From positions 1 to 42,518 of the forward strand of contig JAGWQH010000041.1 in the NCBI GenBank assembly GCA_028870115.1: a stretch of 42,518 nucleotides of DNA. The letters run 5' to 3'. Positions 8,516 to 16,382 of this stretch are shown here, in pieces; within the stretch, counting starts at the first letter, position 1, and every line of letters starts with the position of its first letter. This stretch comes from Candidatus Methylomirabilota bacterium (GTDB lineage Bacteria; Methylomirabilota; Methylomirabilia; Methylomirabilales; Methylomirabilaceae). The notes under the pieces were generated by a model. That model made no database searches, was not told the origin of the DNA, and saw only the letters and a program-made list of their open reading frames with translations. Made by a program: the position numbers and the translations under genes.

Positions 8516-9892
8516 ATGCTAGGTCGAGTACTCGTGATCGATGATGAGGTGGACATGCTCGAGAACTGCGCCAGGCTTCTCACCCGCTTTGGCTACGATG
8601 TGATGACCGAGGCCGAGAGCGACAAGGTGGCCATGCTGTACGATCGGGAGAGGCCCGACCTGGTGCTCACAGACCTTCGAATGCCTGGCCTTGACGGCCT
8701 AGGCGTCCTTCAGGCGATCCGGGCGATCGATCCCGAAGCGACCGTGATCCTGATCACCGCCTTTGCCACGATCGAGACCGCCGTCGAGGCGATCAAAGAG
8801 GGGGCGTTCGACTACCTGCCTAAGCCGTTCTCGGCCGATCAACTCAGGGTGTGTGTGGAGCGGGCGATGGGTCAGCGTCGTTTGCGGGAAGAGAACCGAC
8901 GACTCCTGGAGCGACTCGCCGAGACTCACCGCTTCGACAACATCATCGGCAGGAGCCTGCCGATGCTTCAGGTCTTTGAGACCATTAAGAAGGTTGCGAA
9001 GAGCGAGGCCAATATCCTGATCATCGGTGAGACGGGGACCGGCAAAGAGCTGATAGCCAGGAGCCTCCATGTCAACAGCCGCCGGGCGGCAGGTCCGTTC
9101 ATTCCCGTTGACTGCGTCTCGCTTCCCGAGAACCTGCTGGAGAGCGAGCTATTCGGACACGAGAAGGGCGCATTTACGGGAGCGCAGGCTACCCGTCCCG
9201 GACTGTTTGAATTTGCCAGCGGTGGGACTATCTTCCTGGACGAGGTGGGCGATATCAGCCTGAATCTTCAGGCGAAGTTGCTGAGAGTTCTGCAGGAACG
9301 TCAGGTACGGCGGGTCGGGTCCAACCGGATCATCGAGGTGGACGTGCGCGTCATCTCGGCCACCAACCACGACCTAGCCCAGGCAGTCGCCACGGGCAGA
9401 TTTCGGGAAGACCTGTACTATCGCCTGAATGTGATTTCACTTCCGCTGCCGCCCCTGCGAGATCGCACGGGAGATATCCAGTTGATCGCGCATCACTACC
9501 TCACAAAGTATGCGGCCGGCAGCGGGAAGGAGGTCAAAGGCGTGACGCCGGAGGCGATGCAGCTCTTAGAGGCGCACAACTGGCCTGGGAACGTCCGCGA
9601 ACTGCAGAATGTTATGGAGCGAGCCGTGGTCCTGGCCGAATACGAGCTGGTCCAGCCACAGGATCTGCCGGAACAGATCCGCGTCAAGGTCGAGGCTGCC
9701 TCACCACTTTCGCCGAATGAGCTGCCGCTCAAGCGGGCAAAAGAGGTATGGGCCGGCTCGTTTGAGCGGGACTATCTGATCCATCTCCTCAAGCGACATG
9801 ACGGCAATATTTCGCAGGCTGCGAAGGCCGCCTGTGTGGATCGGAAAACGGTTCATCGCCTGATGAAGAAGTATGGGATCAAGCTCTCGTAG
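8516..9892 (+). CDS. NtrC-family response regulator, sigma-54 activator
   Basis: 458 residues in the classic three-domain order. The receiver domain has the acceptor Asp53 in 'LTDLRMPG' and Lys103 in 'LPKPF'. The AAA+ domain has Walker A 'GETGTGKE' (171-178), the sigma-54-contacting loop 'GAFTGA' (218-223) and Walker B 'GGTIFLDE' (about 236-243). The C-terminal Fis-type helix-turn-helix contains 'GNISQAAKAA'. The intact GAFTGA loop means it can remodel sigma-54 holoenzyme. The only clear -24/-12 promoter I found lies in the adjacent divergent region together with two dyads, so the molybdoenzyme operon is its most likely target. Co-transcribed with the kinase. Confidence 0.92.
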   Translation: MLGRVLVIDDEVDMLENCARLLTRFGYDVMTEAESDKVAMLYDRERPDLVLTDLRMPGLDGLGVLQAIRAIDPEATVILITAFATIETAVEAIKEGAFDYLPKPFSADQLRVCVERAMGQRRLREENRRLLERLAETHRFDNIIGRSLPMLQVFETIKKVAKSEANILIIGETGTGKELIARSLHVNSRRAAGPFIPVDCVSLPENLLESELFGHEKGAFTGAQATRPGLFEFASGGTIFLDEVGDISLNLQAKLLRVLQERQVRRVGSNRIIEVDVRVISATNHDLAQAVATGRFREDLYYRLNVISLPLPPLRDRTGDIQLIAHHYLTKYAAGSGKEVKGVTPEAMQLLEAHNWPGNVRELQNVMERAVVLAEYELVQPQDLPEQIRVKVEAASPLSPNELPLKRAKEVWAGSFERDYLIHLLKRHDGNISQAAKAACVDRKTVHRLMKKYGIKLS

Positions 9893-9947
9893 CGGTCCGG
9901 CCCGCAGGGTCGCGTGCAATGATAGGTGAGGAAGGTCGCCTTTTCCC

Positions 9948-9976
9948 TTGACAGGATGGGCCTAAGTGATTGAAGA
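9948..9976 (+). promoter_or_regulatory. possible promoter of the tRNA-Val/thrS unit
   Basis: A perfect TTGACA (9948-9953) is followed after 17 bases by TGAAGA, a poor -10 element; GAAGAT or AGATAT one to three bases later are alternatives. It sits 36 bp before the tRNA-Val gene. Confidence 0.3.
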
Positions 9977-10012
9977 TATGCGTCGTTGACCGCGAAGGCG
10001 GTGAGGCTATTT

Positions 10013-10087
10013 AGGCGCGTAGCTCAGGGGGAGAGCGCTTGCTTGACACGCAAGAGGTCGGCGGTTCAAGACCGCCCGCGCCTACCA
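10013..10087 (+). tRNA. tRNA-Val (anticodon GAC)
   Basis: A full cloverleaf can be drawn: acceptor AGGCGCG/CGCGCCT, U8, D arm GCTC/GAGC, anticodon stem CTTGC/GCAAG with loop TTGACAC (anticodon GAC, reading GUC/GUU), variable loop AGGTC, T arm GGCGG/CCGCC with TTCAAGA loop. Discriminator A and an encoded CCA end the gene. It lies about 130 bp before thrS on the same strand and may share its transcript. Confidence 0.95.
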
Positions 10088-10094
10088 TTGCTTG

Positions 10095-10141
10095 CGGCAC
10101 CCGGCGACCTGTGCGTGGTACGCAGGCAGGTTGTTGTGCCG
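10095..10141 (+). promoter_or_regulatory. thrS leader hairpin with a tRNA-Thr-like anticodon loop (candidate operator)
   Basis: CGGCAC/GTGCCG closes an inner stem ACCTG-TGCGT / ACGCA-GG-CAGGT. Opening its top two pairs gives a seven-base loop GTGGTAC that presents U33, GGU at anticodon positions and A37, the layout of the tRNA-Thr(GGU) anticodon loop. In E. coli, ThrRS represses its own mRNA by binding anticodon-like hairpins in the thrS leader. There is no T-run, so a plain terminator is less likely. A processing stem after the tRNA is the alternative. Confidence 0.4.
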
Positions 10142-10216
10142 GTTAGAATCACCTAAGCAGAAAAGGGCATCATATCGTTGCTGGTGCCCTGTTCTGTTCA
10201 AAGACAGAGACAGCGC

Positions 10217-12286
10217 GTGAGTGAGACCCGAACCCAATCGATTGTTGTCACTCTGGACGACGGACGGCGATACGAATTCTCTGCCGGTGTGACGGTGCTG
10301 GCGGTGCTGGAGGCCGTGGATCCGGCAGCCAGGAAAGAGGCGATCGGCGCGACCGTCAACGGCCGTCTCGTGGATCTCTGCAGTCCCATCGAGGCAGATG
10401 CGCACGTGACGTTAATCAGCACCACGTCGCCGGAAGGCCTGTCGATGCTTCGGCATAGCGCCGCTCACCTGATGGCAGCCGCCGTGCAGAAGCTTCTGCC
10501 TGGCTCAAAATTTGCGATCGGTCCGGCCGTCCAGGACGGTTTTTACTATGACATCGAGCCGACTCGCCCGCTCACCCAGGACGATCTGCCGGCCATTGAG
10601 GCCGCGATGCGCGAGATCTCGGAGCAGCGGCTGCCGTTCGTCAGGCTTGAGGTCCCGCTGGATGAGGCGATTGCGAAGGCAGCGGCGCTGAACCAGCCGT
10701 ATAAGATCGAGCTCTTGGAGACCATTCGTGACCGGGCGACGGCTGCATGTGGAGCCGCCGACCTGTCTGCGTGCAGCGCACCGGCAGGGCAGGATGAGCT
10801 GGCGCATGAGGTGGACCCGGCGGCGCAGCGGGCCAGCTTCTACACAACCGGCGATTTCATCGATCTCTGTCGCGGTCCCCACGTCCTGGACACATCGATG
10901 ATCCGCTTCTTCAGACTGACGCATCTGGCCGGCGCATACTGGCGGGGCGACGAGCGGCGACCGATGCTGACCCGAATCTACGGGATCGCGTTTCCGACAC
11001 AGGAGGCGCTTGAGGCGCATCTGTTTCTCCTGGAAGAGGCGAAGCGGCGGGACCATCGGCGTCTGGGCCGCGAACTGGACCTCTTCAGCATCCATGATGA
11101 GATTGGCGGTGGATTGGTCCTGTGGCATCCGAAAGGGGCGTTAGTCCGGAAGCTCATTGAGGATCTGTGGCGTGAGGAGCATCTCAAGAACGGCTATGAT
11201 CTTGTGTATACGCCGCACGTCGGCCGGGCGAAGTTGTGGGAAACCAGCGGCCATCTTGACTTTTATCAGGAGTTCATGTATCCGAGAATGGAGATGGAAG
11301 GGAACGACTATTACGTCAAGCCGATGAACTGCCCCTTTCATATCAAGTTATTTCAATCCAAAGTCCACAGTTACCGGGAACTGCCGGTACGGTTTGCCGA
11401 GTTGGGGACGGTCTATCGCTTCGAACGTGTCGGTGTGCTCCATGGGCTCCTGCGCGTTCGGGGGTTTACTCAGGACGACGCGCATATCTTCTGCACGCCG
11501 CAGCAGATGGTGAGCGAGGTAGCCCGCGCCGTCAGCTTCAGTCTGTCCTTTCTCGGCAGCTTTGGTTTTGACCGGTATGACGCCTACATCGCCACGCGAC
11601 CGGAGAAGGCGATCGGGGATCATGGGCTCTGGAATGACGCGACTGAAGCGTTGCGCCGGGCGGCCGACGATGCCGGCCTCGCCTATCAGGTTGACGACGG
11701 GGGCGGCGCCTTCTATGGGCCGAAGATCGATCTCAAGGTAAGAGACGCCTTGGGCCGCGCCTGGCAGTGTACTACGATCCAGTTCGATTTTAACCTGCCG
11801 GAACGCTTCGACATTACCTATGTCGGCGAGGACAACCGACCGCATCGACCCTTCATGGTGCACCGCGCAATCCTCGGATCGTTGGAGCGGTTTTTTGGAG
11901 TATTGGTCGAACATCATGCCGGCGCCTTCCCGACCTGGCTTGCGCCGGTGCAGGCGCGGCTGGTGCCGGTGGCGGATCGTTTCCAGCCGTATGCCCAACA
12001 GGTCTCCGAGCAACTCAGGACTACAGGGATACGTACGGAAGTGGATGTGCGGAACGAGAAGGTCGGCTACAAGATTCGGGATGCGGAGGTGCAGAAAACC
12101 CCCTATATCCTTGTGGTAGGGGAAAAAGAGGCCACTTCAGGCGCTGTCTCGGTGCGAAAGCGCGGCGGGCGGGATCTGGGTGTTATGCTGATCGATCAAT
12201 TCGCAGCCGCGATTCAAGAGGAACTCAAGCCGGCTCTGAAGGCCGCCGTGCCGGCTTCATATGAAGGAGGGAGCATCCATCAGTAG
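10217..12286 (+). CDS. thrS: threonyl-tRNA synthetase
   Basis: Cytoplasmic class II enzyme that charges tRNA-Thr; about 690 residues, normal for the bacterial form. The N-terminal TGS domain ('VVTLDDGRRYEF') is followed by the second editing domain with 'HSAAHLMAAA' (the HxxxH pattern) and 'DLCRGPH'. The catalytic core contains motif 2 ('GVLHGLLRVRGFTQDDAH') and a C-terminal anticodon-binding domain ending near 'PYILVVGEKE'. The frame is open back to a TTG at 10178, but family alignments begin just before 'VVTLDDG', so I take the GTG at 10217; no strong ribosome site is seen for either. Its 3' end overlaps the upstream ATG candidate of infC, and the gene leads the conserved thrS-infC-rpmI-rplT-pheS order. 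Confidence 0.95.
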   Translation: MSETRTQSIVVTLDDGRRYEFSAGVTVLAVLEAVDPAARKEAIGATVNGRLVDLCSPIEADAHVTLISTTSPEGLSMLRHSAAHLMAAAVQKLLPGSKFAIGPAVQDGFYYDIEPTRPLTQDDLPAIEAAMREISEQRLPFVRLEVPLDEAIAKAAALNQPYKIELLETIRDRATAACGAADLSACSAPAGQDELAHEVDPAAQRASFYTTGDFIDLCRGPHVLDTSMIRFFRLTHLAGAYWRGDERRPMLTRIYGIAFPTQEALEAHLFLLEEAKRRDHRRLGRELDLFSIHDEIGGGLVLWHPKGALVRKLIEDLWREEHLKNGYDLVYTPHVGRAKLWETSGHLDFYQEFMYPRMEMEGNDYYVKPMNCPFHIKLFQSKVHSYRELPVRFAELGTVYRFERVGVLHGLLRVRGFTQDDAHIFCTPQQMVSEVARAVSFSLSFLGSFGFDRYDAYIATRPEKAIGDHGLWNDATEALRRAADDAGLAYQVDDGGGAFYGPKIDLKVRDALGRAWQCTTIQFDFNLPERFDITYVGEDNRPHRPFMVHRAILGSLERFFGVLVEHHAGAFPTWLAPVQARLVPVADRFQPYAQQVSEQLRTTGIRTEVDVRNEKVGYKIRDAEVQKTPYILVVGEKEATSGAVSVRKRGGRDLGVMLIDQFAAAIQEELKPALKAAVPASYEGGSIHQ

Positions 12287-12788
12287 AAGTGTTCGGGTGA
12301 ACGAGCGGATTCGGATCAAAGAGGTGAGGGTGATCAGTCCGGAGGGGGCGCAACTGGGGATCCTGCCGATCCAGGAGGCCCTTGAGACCGCCCAGAAGCT
12401 CGCGCTCGATCTGGTAGAGGTGGCGCCGGACGCCAAGCCGCCTGTCTGCCGGATCATGAATTATGGGAAGTATCGGTACGAGCAGAACAAGAAGACGCGG
12501 GAGGCGAGAAAGAAGCAGACGGTCATCCAGATCAAGGAGATTAAGCTCCGACCCAAGACCGATGATCATGATTTTCAATTCAAGGCCAGACACGCCGAGC
12601 GCTTCTTGAAGGAGGGGAATAAGACCAAGGTGACCCTGATGTTCCGGGGCCGGGAGATGGTTCATATCGAGCGCGGGAAGGCGCAGTTGGACCGTTTTGC
12701 GGAGGCGCTCCAGGAGGTCGCTGCGATCGAGCAGTACCCCAGGCAGGAGGGCCGGAATATGGTGATGATCCTCACCCCAAAGCATTGA
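12279..12788 (+). CDS. infC: translation initiation factor IF-3, probable ATC start
   Basis: About 170 residues with the expected two-domain structure: N-terminal 'VRVNERIRIKEVRVI', 'PPVCRIMNYGKYRYE', and the C-terminal domain 'FRGREMVH' and 'MVMILTPKH'. IF-3 binds the 30S subunit and checks start codons. The reading frame has an ATG at 12261 inside the thrS end, but no ribosome site precedes it; instead that ATG is followed at once by AAGGAGG (12263-12269). Eight bases after this site stands ATC (12279), in frame at the point where IF-3 proteins usually begin. E. coli infC uses AUU, which IF-3 discriminates against to control its own level, so ATC here suggests the same loop. Start assignment is inference; identity is firm. 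Confidence 0.93.
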   Translation: MSRSVRVNERIRIKEVRVISPEGAQLGILPIQEALETAQKLALDLVEVAPDAKPPVCRIMNYGKYRYEQNKKTREARKKQTVIQIKEIKLRPKTDDHDFQFKARHAERFLKEGNKTKVTLMFRGREMVHIERGKAQLDRFAEALQEVAAIEQYPRQEGRNMVMILTPKH

Positions 12789-12803
12789 CAGGGAGGAGCG
12801 ACG

Positions 12804-13007
12804 GTGCCGAAGATCAAAACACTGAAAGGGGCAGCCAAGCGGTTCAAGGTGACGGGAACCGGCAAGATCAGACGCTACAAAGCGTCAAAAAGCCACTTGC
12901 TGACCGGTAAGTCGAGGAAGCGAAAACGAAATCTGCGTCAGCCGGGTCTGGTGTCCAAGGAGGATACGGCCCGAATGAAGCGATTGATTCCCTATCTGGG
13001 GAAGTGA
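12804..13007 (+). CDS. rpmI: 50S ribosomal protein bL35
   Basis: 67 residues beginning at GTG 12804 (GGGAGGAG ahead), rich in Lys/Arg, with the family's opening '[20 protein letters not shown]' and '[20 protein letters not shown]'-type core. A small rRNA-binding protein of the large subunit. Between infC and rplT as in most bacteria, with 15- and 18-bp gaps, so translated from the same mRNA. Confidence 0.97.
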   Translation: MPKIKTLKGAAKRFKVTGTGKIRRYKASKSHLLTGKSRKRKRNLRQPGLVSKEDTARMKRLIPYLGK

Positions 13008-13025
13008 GGAGACTGGGAGGGAAGG

Positions 13026-13385
13026 ATGCCACGCGCAAAAGGTGGATTCAAGACGAGACGTCGCAGGAACAGGGTTCTGAAAGAGGCAGAAGGCTACTTT
13101 GGAAAACGAAGTAAGGCATACAGGAGCGCGCAGGAAGCGGTCGATCGGGCAAAGCGGTACGCCTATCGCGATCGAAAGGCCCGTAAGCGGGAGTTCCGCA
13201 GCCTGTGGATCATCAGAATTAATGCGGCGGCCCGCTTATCCGGGCTGTCGTACAGCGCCATGATGGGTGGCCTTAAGAAGGCCGGTGTGGCGGTAGACCG
13301 GAAGGCCATGGCCGATCTGGCCATCCAGGATCCGTCGGCGTTTACCAAATTGGCGGAGACTGCCCGGGAGCAGTTGGCAGCCTGA
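13026..13385 (+). CDS. rplT: 50S ribosomal protein bL20
   Basis: 119 residues, normal length. The opening '[20 protein letters not shown]', the '[17 protein letters not shown]' segment and the '[18 protein letters not shown]' helix are typical. It binds 23S rRNA early in 50S assembly, and in several bacteria represses the infC-rpmI-rplT mRNA. Start ATG with GGGAGGGAAGG just upstream. Confidence 0.97.
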   Translation: MPRAKGGFKTRRRRNRVLKEAEGYFGKRSKAYRSAQEAVDRAKRYAYRDRKARKREFRSLWIIRINAAARLSGLSYSAMMGGLKKAGVAVDRKAMADLAIQDPSAFTKLAETAREQLAA

Positions 13386-13411
13386 GGATCGCGATATGGT
13401 TTGCCCAGACT

Positions 13412-13440
13412 AGCCCCGACCCGTGTCGGGGCTTGTTGTT
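13412..13440 (+). terminator. hairpin between rplT and pheS (terminator or attenuator)
   Basis: AGCCCCGAC-CCGT-GTCGGGGCT is a perfect nine-pair stem followed by TGTTGTTG. The tail is U-rich but broken by G, so termination would be partial, leaving read-through into pheS 11 bases later. E. coli pheST is controlled by an attenuator at the same place in the operon; no leader peptide with repeated Phe codons is obvious here. Confidence 0.55.
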
Positions 13441-13451
13441 GTGGGGGAGAG

Positions 13452-14504
13452 GTGGAGGCATTGCGGCAGGAACTGGAGGATCTGAAGGCGGCGGCGCTCA
13501 CGCAGATTGAGCAGAGCGCGGACTCGGCCCAGCTCGAACAGGCGCGCGTGCAGTACCTCGGCCGTAAGGCTAGATTGACGGCGATCCTTCGACAATTGGT
13601 CACGCTTCCCCCGCAGGAGCGGCCGGCGATCGGGCTGCTGGCCAACCAGGTCAAGCAGGCGATTGAGGAGCGTATCGCGGCCAGACGTGCAGTCCTGGAA
13701 TCAGTCCCGAGCGATGAACTGCTGGCGGCAGATCGGATCGACGTTACCCTGCCTGGGAGGCGGCCGACTGTAGGCCGTTTACATCCCCTTACTCAGATTA
13801 TCCGTGAGATCTGTCAGATTTTCGCGGAGATGGGATTCGCCGTCGTCGAGGGGCCTGAGGTGGAGTGGGACTACTATAACTTCGAGGCCCTCAATATTCC
13901 CGAGGATCACCCGGCTCGGGAGATGTGGGATACCTTCTGGATCGATCCGGCCAGCGCCCGTTCCGACAAACCGATGCTGCTCAGAACGCACACCTCGCCG
14001 ATGCAGATTCGCATCATGGAACAGACCAAGCCGCCGATCCGCGTCGTGGTGCCCGGCAAGTGTTATCGATACGAGGCAATAGACGCCAGCCACGAGAGCC
14101 AGTTTCACCAGATTGAAGGACTGGCAGTTGATGAGCACATTACCTTTGCCGACCTGAAGGGGACGCTCTATGCCTTTGTGCGCCGTCTCTTCGGCGAAGA
14201 GCGGAAGATCCGCTTTCGGTGCGACTACTTCCCGTTCGTCGAACCTGGCGTCGATATGTCGATCGACTGTTTCCGCTGTAAGGGGGCTGGGTGCCGGCTA
14301 TGCAAGGAGAGCGGATGGCTCGAGATCCTGGGCGCGGGGATGGTGCATCCGAATGTCCTGGCGCGCGTCGGGTACGATCCGGCGCGCTACACCGGCTTCG
14401 CCTTCGGTCTGGGCCCGGCGCGCGTCGCCATGCTCAAGTACGGCATCGACGATATCCGCCTGTTCCACGGCAACGACCTTCGCTTCCTCCAGCAGTTCCC
14501 CTGA
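13452..14504 (+). CDS. pheS: phenylalanyl-tRNA synthetase alpha subunit
   Basis: About 350 residues. An N-terminal coiled coil ('VEALRQELEDLKAAALTQIE') is followed by the class II catalytic core with 'HPLTQIIREICQIFAEMGF', 'VEGPEVEWDYYNFEALNIP', motif 2 around 'GKCYRYEAIDASHESQFHQ' and motif 3 'GLGPARVAMLKYGIDDIR'. It catalyses Phe-tRNA formation only as an alpha2beta2 tetramer with PheT. The open frame extends back to TTG 13401, but this would translate through the hairpin at 13412-13433; GTG 13452 follows GGGGGAGAG and fits the family N-terminus. Unusually, pheT does not follow: the next gene is an unrelated coiled-coil protein, so pheT must be elsewhere. Confidence 0.96.
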   Translation: MEALRQELEDLKAAALTQIEQSADSAQLEQARVQYLGRKARLTAILRQLVTLPPQERPAIGLLANQVKQAIEERIAARRAVLESVPSDELLAADRIDVTLPGRRPTVGRLHPLTQIIREICQIFAEMGFAVVEGPEVEWDYYNFEALNIPEDHPAREMWDTFWIDPASARSDKPMLLRTHTSPMQIRIMEQTKPPIRVVVPGKCYRYEAIDASHESQFHQIEGLAVDEHITFADLKGTLYAFVRRLFGEERKIRFRCDYFPFVEPGVDMSIDCFRCKGAGCRLCKESGWLEILGAGMVHPNVLARVGYDPARYTGFAFGLGPARVAMLKYGIDDIRLFHGNDLRFLQQFP

Positions 14505-14538
14505 GACCTCTCTTCCTTCGCGCTTACACATCCACTGC

Positions 14539-14565
14539 TTGACATGGTTCCACCGCTGGCATAAT
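14539..14565 (+). promoter_or_regulatory. sigma-70-type promoter before the coiled-coil gene
   Basis: TTGACA (14539-14544) and CATAAT (14560-14565), 15-base spacing; a 17-base alternative uses TAATCT. The resulting leader to the gene at 14739 is about 165 bases and contains CGGTAAG...CTTACCG and CGGCCAC...GTGGCGGCCG inverted repeats, so it may be structured. The rest of 14505-14738 holds no gene that I can support. Confidence 0.45.
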
Positions 14566-14738
14566 CTGCTGTCGCGGTAAGCATCGCAGGAGTGTAGTTT
14601 AGGACTTACCGTGCCGGCTTATGTAGGAGACAGTTCCGGCCACTGCGGGAACCCCAATGTGGCGGCCGAGAGTTCGACGCTTAGAGCGAGTAGACTGTCG
14701 TAACATCCCAGGATCCGTGAATGGAGGGAGGTCTGTTC

Positions 14739-15764
14739 ATGGCAACGCCGAAATCGCCGTCAGCTAAACCAAAACGATCAAAGGCCGAGGTCAAACGGGA
14801 GTTTGAGGAGATTGTTGAAGAGGTCGCAGCGGCCAAGGAGGCATCGACTGCGAAAGCCGAAGCGATTGTAAAACAGAAGGAGCAGGATATTCGCCAAGTC
14901 GTTTCAGATCTCACCGTAGAAGGGGTGGCCCAGGGGATCACGGGCTTGAATGTGGAGATCTCCAGGTTTCTCTCCGGTCTCTCTGATAAGCTGGTCCGTG
15001 AGGTGAACACGCTGGCATCGGTCCGCGAGGCCATTGCTTTGGAACAAACGGAACTGGAGAAGTTGCACAAGATCGACGTGGCCACAACGGCTCTGGATAT
15101 GCTCGTGAAGGAATACCAACAGCAGAAGGAGATCTTGGAAGTCGAGATCGCAGCCGCGAAGGCGGCGTGGACCGAACAGGATCGACAGCGAGAACGGGAT
15201 CAGAAGGAGTATGAGGATACCCTAAAGAAGCAACGTCAACGCGAGGTCGAGGAGTACGAATACAAGAAGGCGCTGGACCGCAAGAAGGCGCAGGACAAAT
15301 ACGAGGAGGAGATGCGCCTGCTCGAAAAGAAGAACCGTGAGAGGCAGGACACTCTGGAAAAGAGCTGGCAGTCGAGAGAAGCGGAGTTGAAGGAGAAAGA
15401 AGCCGCGTTCGCTCGGTTGTCGAAGGAGGTCGAAGAGTTCCCGGGACGGCTCCAGCGAGAGGTCCAGCAGGCTGTTGCGGGGGCGGTCCAGTCGGTCGAG
15501 CGGCGGCATGAGCAACAGATCGCGCTGTTGGCAAAAGATGCAGAGACCGAGCGGCGTGTGGCGGCATTACAGGTTACATCTCTTCAGGAAACTGTGTCGA
15601 GGCAGCTCACGTATATCGAATCGGTCGAGAAGCGCCTCGAGGAGGCGAAGCGGCAGGTTCAGGAGATTGCGGTCAAGGCCATCGAGGGCGCTTCTGGCGC
15701 TAAGGCCCTGGCGCATATTGAGCAGATCGCAATGGAACAGGCAAAAACCCGAACTCAGCCGTAG
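14739..15764 (+). CDS. long coiled-coil protein of unknown function
   Basis: 341 residues, highly charged (Glu, Lys, Arg, Gln) and almost entirely heptad-like from about residue 20 to 320, with Lys/Glu-rich repeats ('KALDRKKAQDKYEEEMRLLE'). There is no signal peptide, membrane segment or catalytic motif. The start is ATG 14739, with GGAGG seven to eight bases ahead; an ATG at 14721 overlaps that site. A hydrophobic patch near residues 50-80 ('VEGVAQGITGLNVEISRFL') recalls bundled filament or scaffold proteins. It has its own promoter and replaces pheT downstream of pheS. I do not recognise a named family; a cytoplasmic structural or scaffold role is a guess. Confidence 0.75.
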   Translation: MATPKSPSAKPKRSKAEVKREFEEIVEEVAAAKEASTAKAEAIVKQKEQDIRQVVSDLTVEGVAQGITGLNVEISRFLSGLSDKLVREVNTLASVREAIALEQTELEKLHKIDVATTALDMLVKEYQQQKEILEVEIAAAKAAWTEQDRQRERDQKEYEDTLKKQRQREVEEYEYKKALDRKKAQDKYEEEMRLLEKKNRERQDTLEKSWQSREAELKEKEAAFARLSKEVEEFPGRLQREVQQAVAGAVQSVERRHEQQIALLAKDAETERRVAALQVTSLQETVSRQLTYIESVEKRLEEAKRQVQEIAVKAIEGASGAKALAHIEQIAMEQAKTRTQP

Positions 15765-15932
15765 GAGCCTGTTGACTCACTTTCAGTTGTTGATGCGATG
15801 CGGGGGCGCCTGATAGACCAAAAGGAGATCGAATTCAGGAAACGGTGGCTCGATGAGTCGATGGAGGAACTCCGAACACTCGTGGGCCGCGCGCGCCTGG
15901 GACACCCCGTCTCTCCAAGTTAGACTGCTGTG

Positions 15933-16022
15933 CCACGGCTGGAGCTCGCGCGTATCGCCATGCTCAAAGCCGACATCAAAGATATCCGCTTCTTCCACGC
16001 CTATAACGTTCGCTTCGTCTGA
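15933..16022 (+). pseudogene. remnant of a pheS 3' end
   Basis: The frame reads 'ELARIAMLKADIKDIRFFHA' then 'YNVRFV' and stop. This aligns with the end of the intact pheS at 13452-14504 ('ARVAMLKYGIDDIRLFHG', 'NDLRFL'), motif 3 of class II synthetases. It is preceded in the same frame by a 41-codon open stretch from ATG 15798 ('MRGRLIDQKEIEFRKRWLDE...') that ends in TAG at 15921; that stretch is not recognisable as PheS. It looks like a decayed partial duplication or the scar of a recombination event next to the missing pheT. Short, so moderately sure. Confidence 0.5.
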
Positions 16023-16082
16023 TCATTCTCATGAGCCAGAACACCGCAGCTACAAAAGCATCGTTTCGCCCATGAACCTTTG

Positions 16083-16207
16083 GTGACGCAATATAAAGAA
16101 GCGTTGGATATACTACATTATGGGATTGCGATCGCCCCATGGGCGTCGGTGATCCGTACAGTCTCTTTCGACTTCTGTTGGAGGATGAGGAGCTCTACTT
16201 GCAATAA
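16083..16207 (+). pseudogene. frameshifted gene remnant, family not recognised
   Basis: One frame gives 'TQYKEALDILHYGIAI'; after a shift near 16130 another gives 'RPMGVGDPYSLFRLLLEDEE' to a TAA at 16205-16207. Both halves look like normal coding sequence and join into a plausible C-terminus, but no single frame spans them. It lies in a 360-base stretch (16023-16382) that otherwise holds nothing I can support. Confidence 0.3.
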
Positions 16208-16382
16208 TGCGAAGATTGCTTTACTTTGTTTGCAATTCAATATGAGTCGCTGGCGCATCAATAGACATAACGATTGATGGCATACACGGGCTACGCCTCA
16301 TTTTCCTATTTTCTCTACTGGCGCTATGCAAGCCACTCAACGAGAGCATTAGCCCACTTGTCATTATTTGTGGAGGAGCTCT

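Noticed and set aside
15783-15998. Minus-strand open frame of 71 codons
   Set aside because: It is the complement of the plus-strand pheS 3'-end remnant, which has recognisable motif 3 sequence; the minus frame has no ribosome site or family.
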